From Gardnerella kenyensis (lineage in GTDB: Bacteria > Actinomycetota > Actinomycetes > Actinomycetales > Bifidobacteriaceae), in contig NQOH01000001.1 in the NCBI GenBank assembly GCA_003585735.1, positions 243,826-262,077 on the forward strand: a stretch of 18,252 nt of DNA. The letters run 5' to 3'. Position 1 is the first letter of the stretch, and each line of letters opens with the position of its first letter. Positions 13,766 through 18,252 of this stretch are shown piece after piece. The translations under genes and the position numbers were made by a program. The notes under the pieces were generated by a model. It did no database searches. It was not told the origin of the DNA and saw nothing but the letters and a program-made list of their open reading frames with translations.

Positions 13766-13797
13766 AATCCCCGCAACTAACAAAAGCTGCGGGGATT
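13766..13797. terminator. Bidirectional terminator between the alcohol dehydrogenase and YhgE genes
   Basis: AATCCCCGCA (13766-13775) pairs with TGCGGGGATT (13788-13797) across a 12-nt loop. On the minus strand the stem is followed by ATTTTTAG; on the plus strand by TTTAATTAT. It lies between convergent genes and can end both. Confidence 0.88.
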
Positions 13798-13821
13798 TTA
13801 ATTATCTTATCTATATGAAAC

Positions 13822-15900
13822 TTATGCCTCAAGTGTTATCACAGGATGCAAATCAAACATTGTTACAGTACGCTTTATGCGGCAGGCAATGCTTGTTATA
13901 ACAATCGCAATCACGCCGAAAAGCACAAGCATTCCAATGCCTGAGACTATTTCACCACTGTTCTTTCCAGCCATTGCTTGACGCAATCCCATAATCGAGT
14001 ACGTCATTGGCAAGTAAGGGTTAACAGCTCTAAAGAATGCCGGCGTCATTTGTACTGGGAATGTTCCTGCAGAGCTTGTTATTTGCAACATAAGTAGCAC
14101 AATCGCAACTATTCGCCCTGGTACATGGAACACCACCATGATCATTTGCATTATTGCCATAAACATTATGGATGCAATAATTCCAAGACCGTAGAACGCA
14201 ATAACATTATCAATTTGCAGCTTTAATACCACATGCACTACGCCCATAAGAATTACAGCTTGCACTACGCCCATAATCACAAACGGCGTCAAGCTAATAA
14301 GCGCACTTTTAAGCGGATTCATGCCGTTTAGTATCGCTCGCCTATCCATAACTCTCAAAACAAATGTTGCCATAAGAGCGCCAACCCAAAGGCCGATGGA
14401 AATAAAGTAAGGAGCAAAACCAGTCCCATAGTTTTCAACGTGCGAATACTCGTGCTCCTCCAAGGAAACCGGCGCGCTCATCATCTTACTTTTTTGAACA
14501 ATACCGTTTACTTTTCCAGACTTTTGAGAATTCTTAAGCCCGTCATGCAATTTCTTAGCGCCTTCAACAAGCTTTGGAGCGTTATCCGAAAGCTTCTTAG
14601 CGCCCGAATTAAGCTGATCGGAACCGTTCACTATTTTCGCAGAACCTTGTGCAGCTTCATTCACGCCACTATTTAGCTTCTCACTACCGCTACTTACTTG
14701 AGTCAAACCGTCAGCAAGCTTGTTTGTGCCAGCAACTAACTTATTTGAACCAACATTAACTTTCTCCATGCCTTGCATAAGAGCGTCAGCACCGCCCTTT
14801 ATTTGCAAGCTTCCTGCAGAAAGCCTGTCTGCTCCAGCGGTTAAAGCAGAAAGATTTGTTTCCAAAAGATTAGAATTTTCACCTAATCCTTCTGCCAAAC
14901 TTTGCAAATTAGCGAGCACGTCTTCCTTTGTTACTGCTGGGTTTTGCGCTTGCATAAGAAGACCCGCAAGTTTCGTTTTAGTTTCAGCATTTCCAGCTTT
15001 AACATGTTCTTCTAATTCGTTGCTTGAAGCTGCAAGCTTTTGAGCTCCTTCATAGAATTCGTCTGTTGCAGCCGATAGCCTTTGCGTTCCTTCGCTTAAC
15101 TGCTGAGCTCCGTTTGCTAAATCTTGCGTTTTTTGTGCAAGATATTGCGCTCCTTCTTTACTACGAGCATTGGCTTCAGTTAGAGTATTCGCGCCTTTTT
15201 GAAGCTCTCCTAATCCGCCTTGCAATTTTCTAAGCGAAGCAGAAAGTTTATTCGACCCATCTGCAAGCTTATTTATTCCGCCTTGCAAAGACTTTGAGCC
15301 TTCATGCAATGCTCCAGCACCGTTTGCAGCAACACCAATAGAATCGGAAGCTGAATTAACTTTCGCAAACATGTGCTCCCAATACTCTTGTGCAATAGCC
15401 TCACTAATTTCGCTTCGCATAGTGTGGAAAGCAGTTTTACCAATTTGTGAAGCCAGCATATTGCTTGCCTGATCGTACTTTACGTGAAGTTTTGCTTTGG
15501 TAGGAGTTTCGTATTGCGCAGAAGCAATGCACTTACTGAAGGAAGCTGGAATAGTTGCTACCATAAAATAATTGCCATTTTTAAGACCCTTATTCGCTTC
15601 AGCACTATTTACAAAATTCCATTGGAAACCTTCACTACCGTCTTTTTGATTCTTTAAACGAGTTTTTATTTCGTTTCCAATGTTGCGCATTTTGCCGTTA
15701 ATCATAGCACCATTGTCTTCAACAACCACAGCCACAGGCACAGTGTTTAGCGTATTGTACGGATTAGTAAATGCCCATAAGTAAAGCGATCCGTACAAAA
15801 GTGGAATCAAAGCTACGGTTCCAATAACAAGCTTTCGCGCTTTTCCTTTTATAGCATTATTAAGCTCACGAAATGCAAGAGCAATAGTATTAACGTGCAT
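13822..15900 (-). CDS. YhgE/Pip-family membrane protein with a long repeat-rich extracellular region
   Basis: The 692-residue protein starts at the ATG at 15900, behind GGTGG, inside the end of the ABC ATPase gene (11-nt overlap). One N-terminal membrane segment (about residues 25-45, LVIGTVALIPLLYGSLYLWAF) is followed by a roughly 440-residue extracellular domain. Its middle (about 187-453) is a run of L..G/KL..G heptad- and undecad-like repeats (KLADGSNKLSA, QLSEGTQRLSA, SEKLNSGVNEA), giving a long coiled rod. Five C-terminal membrane helices (about 500-680) form an ABC-2-like permease unit. Relatives include phage-infection protein Pip and the type VII secretion protein EsaA. Together with the ATPase it should be an ABC-type export or envelope machine; the cargo is unknown. 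Confidence 0.9.
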   Translation of the reverse strand: MHVNTIALAFRELNNAIKGKARKLVIGTVALIPLLYGSLYLWAFTNPYNTLNTVPVAVVVEDNGAMINGKMRNIGNEIKTRLKNQKDGSEGFQWNFVNSAEANKGLKNGNYFMVATIPASFSKCIASAQYETPTKAKLHVKYDQASNMLASQIGKTAFHTMRSEISEAIAQEYWEHMFAKVNSASDSIGVAANGAGALHEGSKSLQGGINKLADGSNKLSASLRKLQGGLGELQKGANTLTEANARSKEGAQYLAQKTQDLANGAQQLSEGTQRLSAATDEFYEGAQKLAASSNELEEHVKAGNAETKTKLAGLLMQAQNPAVTKEDVLANLQSLAEGLGENSNLLETNLSALTAGADRLSAGSLQIKGGADALMQGMEKVNVGSNKLVAGTNKLADGLTQVSSGSEKLNSGVNEAAQGSAKIVNGSDQLNSGAKKLSDNAPKLVEGAKKLHDGLKNSQKSGKVNGIVQKSKMMSAPVSLEEHEYSHVENYGTGFAPYFISIGLWVGALMATFVLRVMDRRAILNGMNPLKSALISLTPFVIMGVVQAVILMGVVHVVLKLQIDNVIAFYGLGIIASIMFMAIMQMIMVVFHVPGRIVAIVLLMLQITSSAGTFPVQMTPAFFRAVNPYLPMTYSIMGLRQAMAGKNSGEIVSGIGMLVLFGVIAIVITSIACRIKRTVTMFDLHPVITLEA

Positions 15901-16657
15901 TGTTTTCACCACCATTTGCTTCACTTGTAGCAAGTTGAGAATCAGTACGAGAATTTTCTGCTTTCTCATTATTTGGCATGAGTCTTAAGACTTGATCAGC
16001 TTGCTTTTCTAACTCACTTTGTAAAACTCCAACAAGGCAAGAGCAGTAGTTTTTGCTAACATACTCGCGAATATCAGAAAGTAAGCATTCACTTTGCTCG
16101 CTAGTAAGCTCCGTCTCAATTCCATCAACAAATAGTAGCCACGGCTTTTTTAGCAAAGCCAACGCAATTGCCAAACGCATGCGTTCGCATGGCGTTAACT
16201 CTCCTATTGCTGTTTTGTGAGGAGAAAATACTTTCCACTGCGCAAGAAGATTGTATGCGTATTGTCGTAACGCTTCGCGATTTTTTACATCATTTTTATA
16301 CTGTTCTCTAAATAGTGGCGAAGATGATGCGAGTTTTAGCTCGCTCATCAAAACTTCTTCTATTGTTTGCGTTTTGTAGAATTCGTTAATTCCGTTGAAT
16401 AATCCCAAGCCCACATATTTACGAGATTCTTGAAAATCGTTAGGAAGAGTTGCGTCCGCAATAGTAAGAGTTCCGTTCGTAAATTTCATATAACCAGACA
16501 GTGCAAGCAGCAAAGCTGATTTTCCAGAGCCGTGTTCTCCAGATATTGCAACGATTTGATGAGGCTCTACTTTTAACGATACGTCCCAAAATGGTGATCT
16601 TCTAAATTTTTGTAAACCTAATTCTTTAGCTTCTAAAAGTGTTTGACTCTCTTGCAT
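15890..16657 (-). CDS. Degenerate ABC transporter ATP-binding protein paired with YhgE
   Basis: The 255-residue protein has a good Walker A (GEHGSGKS, 40-47). The rest of the ATPase site is eroded. The signature reads LTPCE (154-158) instead of LSGGQ/E. Walker B LLFVD is followed by Gly179 where the catalytic Glu belongs. The switch His is replaced by Gln213 (GVLQSELEKQADQVLRL). ATP binding is likely, and hydrolysis by the standard mechanism is doubtful. Homologues beside actinobacterial YhgE genes may share this; I cannot check here. It ends in an Asn/Ser/Glu-rich tail and overlaps yhgE by 11 nt, so the two are one unit. No ribosome-binding site precedes the ATG at 16657; an in-frame TAA lies 27 nt upstream. 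Confidence 0.85.
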   Translation of the reverse strand: MQESQTLLEAKELGLQKFRRSPFWDVSLKVEPHQIVAISGEHGSGKSALLLALSGYMKFTNGTLTIADATLPNDFQESRKYVGLGLFNGINEFYKTQTIEEVLMSELKLASSSPLFREQYKNDVKNREALRQYAYNLLAQWKVFSPHKTAIGELTPCERMRLAIALALLKKPWLLFVDGIETELTSEQSECLLSDIREYVSKNYCSCLVGVLQSELEKQADQVLRLMPNNEKAENSRTDSQLATSEANGGENNAR

Positions 16658-16725
16658 AATTTGTATGTTTGACGCTTGTAATTAAGATATGGCGTAGTAT
16701 CTTTTTTACTTAGAGCGCCAGGCAT
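16633..16725 (-). other. Possible 30-codon upstream reading frame overlapping the ABC ATPase start
   Basis: On the minus strand AAGGAGG is followed after only 1 nt by an ATG at 16725. It opens MPGALSKKDTTPYLNYKRQ and stops at 16633, 25 nt past the ABC start in a different frame. The Shine-Dalgarno is the strongest near this operon, while the ABC ATG has none. It could be a leader peptide that couples translation, or a relic of an older start; the 1-nt spacing is poor. Confidence 0.3.
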
Positions 16726-16732
16726 TCCTCCT

Positions 16733-16828
16733 TACTCTAAATACTCTAAATACTCTAAATAACTATTTTCAATTTTTAGTTTTTTAGTTTTTTAGTTTTT
16801 TAGTTTGTTGTTTATTGTTTATTGTTTA
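16733..16828. repeat. Three stacked simple-sequence repeats upstream of the ABC/YhgE operon
   Basis: Reading the plus strand: TACTCTAAA three times (16733-16759); TTTTTTAG about four times (16773-16803, first copy one T short); TTGTTTA three times (16808-16828). Each array is perfect apart from that one base. The stack lies 75-170 nt before the ABC start, where its promoter should be. A lone TACTCTAAA recurs at 17012-17020. Confidence 0.9.
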
Positions 16829-16926
16829 TTTTTAGATCTTCACAATTAGCAAAACAATTTTTAATTTTCACATTGCTTTACCGCTATTTTTCAGCAGTAA
16901 ACTCACGTTGCAATGTTGCAATAAAA

Positions 16927-16978
16927 CGGTGTAAAACCGAACATCCGGTGATTTATGAATTCATCACCTCACAGGTTT
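16927..16978. other. Run of mutually exclusive hairpins in the ABC-transporter gap
   Basis: CGGT (16927-16930) pairs with ACCG (16936-16939). The same ACCG can instead pair with CGGT (16946-16949). GGTGAT (16947-16952) pairs with ATCACC (16963-16968). An outer AAACC (16934-16938) can close on GGTTT (16974-16978). 16955-16964 is also a perfect ATGAATTCAT palindrome. Overlapping alternatives suggest a switching RNA or a protein-binding site. It matches no riboswitch class I recognise, and no T-run follows. Confidence 0.4.
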
Positions 16979-17080
16979 CAGAGTACTCTTTTGGGTAAAC
17001 AATTGTTAAGCTACTCTAAATTTTTTATTTAGTTGTTTATACTCTATATTTACTTAAGAAACAAGTTGTAAATACTTCCA

Positions 17081-17089
17081 TGCTATATT
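17081..17089 (+). promoter_or_regulatory. Candidate extended -10 promoter of the YuiF-like transporter
   Basis: TGCTATATT has the extended -10 form TG-N-TATATT; no good -35 accompanies it. Transcription would start near 17096 with a leader of about 130 nt that contains two copies of an ATGTAAGAA...ATACAT unit (17105-17136). The ribosome-binding site AAGGGGTG lies about 8 nt before the ATG at 17227. Confidence 0.4.
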
Positions 17090-17226
17090 GTCCTTAATTA
17101 CTAAATGTAAGAAAATACATATGTAAGAATACATATGCAAAAAATACAAACGTAAGTAATACTAAATAAAACGTATTGCTTCAAACAATATATTATAAAA
17201 TTCAAGCATTTAAAGGGGTGAACGGC

Positions 17227-18252
17227 ATGCTAAGTTTGCAAATTTTAAATATTATATTTAATCCGGTTATTGTGTCGGTTGTAGTGCTATGCGCGCTTAG
17301 TCTTGCAAAACTTAATGTTTTGCTAGCAATGATTGTAGCTTGTGTTGCAGGTGGCATTGCCGGCCATCTTCCGCTTTTTGGAGATGGAAATCACACGATT
17401 ATGGCGTTGCTTTGCGACGGTTTTTCTACCAACGCACAAACTGCGCTCGCATACATTTTGCTTGGTACTTTTGCGGAAGCAATTACAGCAACCGGCTTGG
17501 CTCAAATTATTTCTAAAAAAATTAGCAAAATTATTGGCACTAACAAATTCATTCTTCTTGCTGTTTTAACAGTAATTGCGTGCATGTCTCAAAATATTGT
17601 GCCAGTTCACATTGCTTACATTCCTATTCTTATTCCTCCGATTTTGCAAGTTATGAACAAACTTAAGATTGATCGCCGAGCAGCTGCCTGCTGCACAGCT
17701 TTTGGTCTTGAAGTTCCATACATTGCCATTCCATTTGGATTTGGCTTAATTTTCCAGACTGTTATTGCTACGAATCTTTCTAAAAACGGCATGAAAGTTA
17801 GCGTTGCAGACGTTAGCGCTGTGAACTGGTATTTAGGTGCTGCAATGCTCGCAGCCTTACTTTTCGCAGTTTTTGTGCTATACAGAAAGCCTCGCGAATA
17901 CGAAACCACTGAAGCTGATACTCGTGCTGCCGACGCTGTTGTTGGCCCTCTTACTAAAGCACACTACGTAACTATTCTTGCGATTATTATTGTTGTAGTA
18001 GTGCAAGTTATTAGTAAGGATCTTTCGCTTTCTTCTCTTGCAGGCCTTACAACCATGATTATTTTTGGCGCAATAAAGTGGAACGACATCGACAAGCAGC
18101 TTATGGGCGGCGTTAAGCTTATGGGTCTTATTGCTTTCGTTATGCTTATTGCTGGCGGCTACGCTAACGTAATTCAAGCTACAGGCGGAGTTGAGGAGCT
18201 TGTGCACTTAGGTGTTGCTTCTATGGGTCAGAACAAGCTTGTTGCTGCATTT
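17227..18252 (+). CDS. YuiF-like transporter of the Na+/H+ antiporter (NhaC-like) family, N-terminal part
   Basis: 342 codons are visible; the frame runs off the right edge without a stop. The ATG at 17227 follows AAGGGGTG. The protein is a polytopic membrane carrier with about nine segments in view. Family landmarks shared with Bacillus YuiF are ALAYILLGTFAEAITATGLA, the SQNIVPVHIAYIPILIPPIL re-entrant-type segment (about residues 122-141), the cytosolic loop LKIDRRAAACCTAFGLEVPY, then YRKPREYET and LMGLIAFVMLIAGGYANVI. The family is named for Na+/H+ antiport, but YuiF-type members are thought to carry amino acids; the substrate here is not shown by the sequence. It is divergent from the ABC/YhgE operon across a 569-bp repeat-rich gap. 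Confidence 0.88.
   Translation, partial: MLSLQILNIIFNPVIVSVVVLCALSLAKLNVLLAMIVACVAGGIAGHLPLFGDGNHTIMALLCDGFSTNAQTALAYILLGTFAEAITATGLAQIISKKISKIIGTNKFILLAVLTVIACMSQNIVPVHIAYIPILIPPILQVMNKLKIDRRAAACCTAFGLEVPYIAIPFGFGLIFQTVIATNLSKNGMKVSVADVSAVNWYLGAAMLAALLFAVFVLYRKPREYETTEADTRAADAVVGPLTKAHYVTILAIIIVVVVQVISKDLSLSSLAGLTTMIIFGAIKWNDIDKQLMGGVKLMGLIAFVMLIAGGYANVIQATGGVEELVHLGVASMGQNKLVAAF

Noticed and set aside
16733..16828. CRISPR array
   Set aside because: The repeats are 7-9 nt in direct tandem without spacers, and no cas genes are nearby.
16860..17226. Known riboswitch, T-box or tRNA in the transporter leader
   Set aside because: I found no T-box, lysine, SAM or guanidine motif, no tRNA cloverleaf, and no terminator with a T-run before the gene.

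Overview
The window looks like the chromosome of a low-GC member of the Bifidobacteriaceae, most likely Gardnerella or a close relative. The evidence is the actinobacterial gene order nrdR - LysM protein - lexA (lexA divergent from the other two, as around Rv2718c-Rv2720 in Mycobacterium), a HelD-type helicase, a CtpE-like P-type ATPase, and moderately AT-rich DNA with very AT-rich intergenic spaces. Species assignment is inference; no rRNA or other marker gene is present.

Layout. (1) 1-2841: the 3' end of a HelD/HelR-like RNA-polymerase-associated ATPase faces nrdR. Then come a membrane-anchored LysM protein, which I read as an SOS cell-division inhibitor of the ChiZ/DivS/YneA type, and the divergent lexA. 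The LysM-lexA gap holds one perfect and three partial LexA boxes. (2) 2863-9079: a perfect 21-bp hairpin ends lexA and faces a leftward run of genes, read in transcription order: a lipoprotein, a P-type ATPase, L-serine dehydratase, an FKBP prolyl isomerase and greA. The first three proteins carry Asn/Ser/Glu-rich low-complexity insertions, most strikingly the serine dehydratase. (3) 9080-10739: a decayed patch with the C-terminal remnant of a DUF4143-type ATPase, an orphan HicB-like antitoxin behind a near-consensus promoter and without a HicA toxin, and pyrrolidone-carboxylate peptidase on the opposite strand. (4) 10740-13800: two redox genes, a Cys42 NADH oxidase and a 4-hydroxybutyrate-dehydrogenase-like iron alcohol dehydrogenase, each followed by a clear terminator. 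(5) 13822-16657: a YhgE/Pip-family membrane protein and a degenerate ABC ATPase overlapping by 11 nt, transcribed leftward. (6) 16658-17226: an unusual AT-rich intergenic region with three stacked simple-sequence repeats (9-mer, 8-mer and 7-mer) and a run of mutually exclusive hairpins. (7) 17227-end: the 5' part of a YuiF/NhaC-like transporter.

How the genes fit together. Region 1 is a DNA-damage and nucleotide-supply module: LexA controls itself and the LysM division inhibitor, and nrdR lies downstream of that inhibitor with no visible terminator between them. GreA and HelD both act on RNA polymerase. The NADH oxidase and the alcohol dehydrogenase both turn over NAD(H), which fits a fermentative, microaerophilic lifestyle. 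The best candidates for new biology are the LexA-box array, the repeat-laden region upstream of the ABC/YhgE pair, the catalytically degenerate ABC ATPase, and the expandable Ser/Glu/Asn linker in serine dehydratase.
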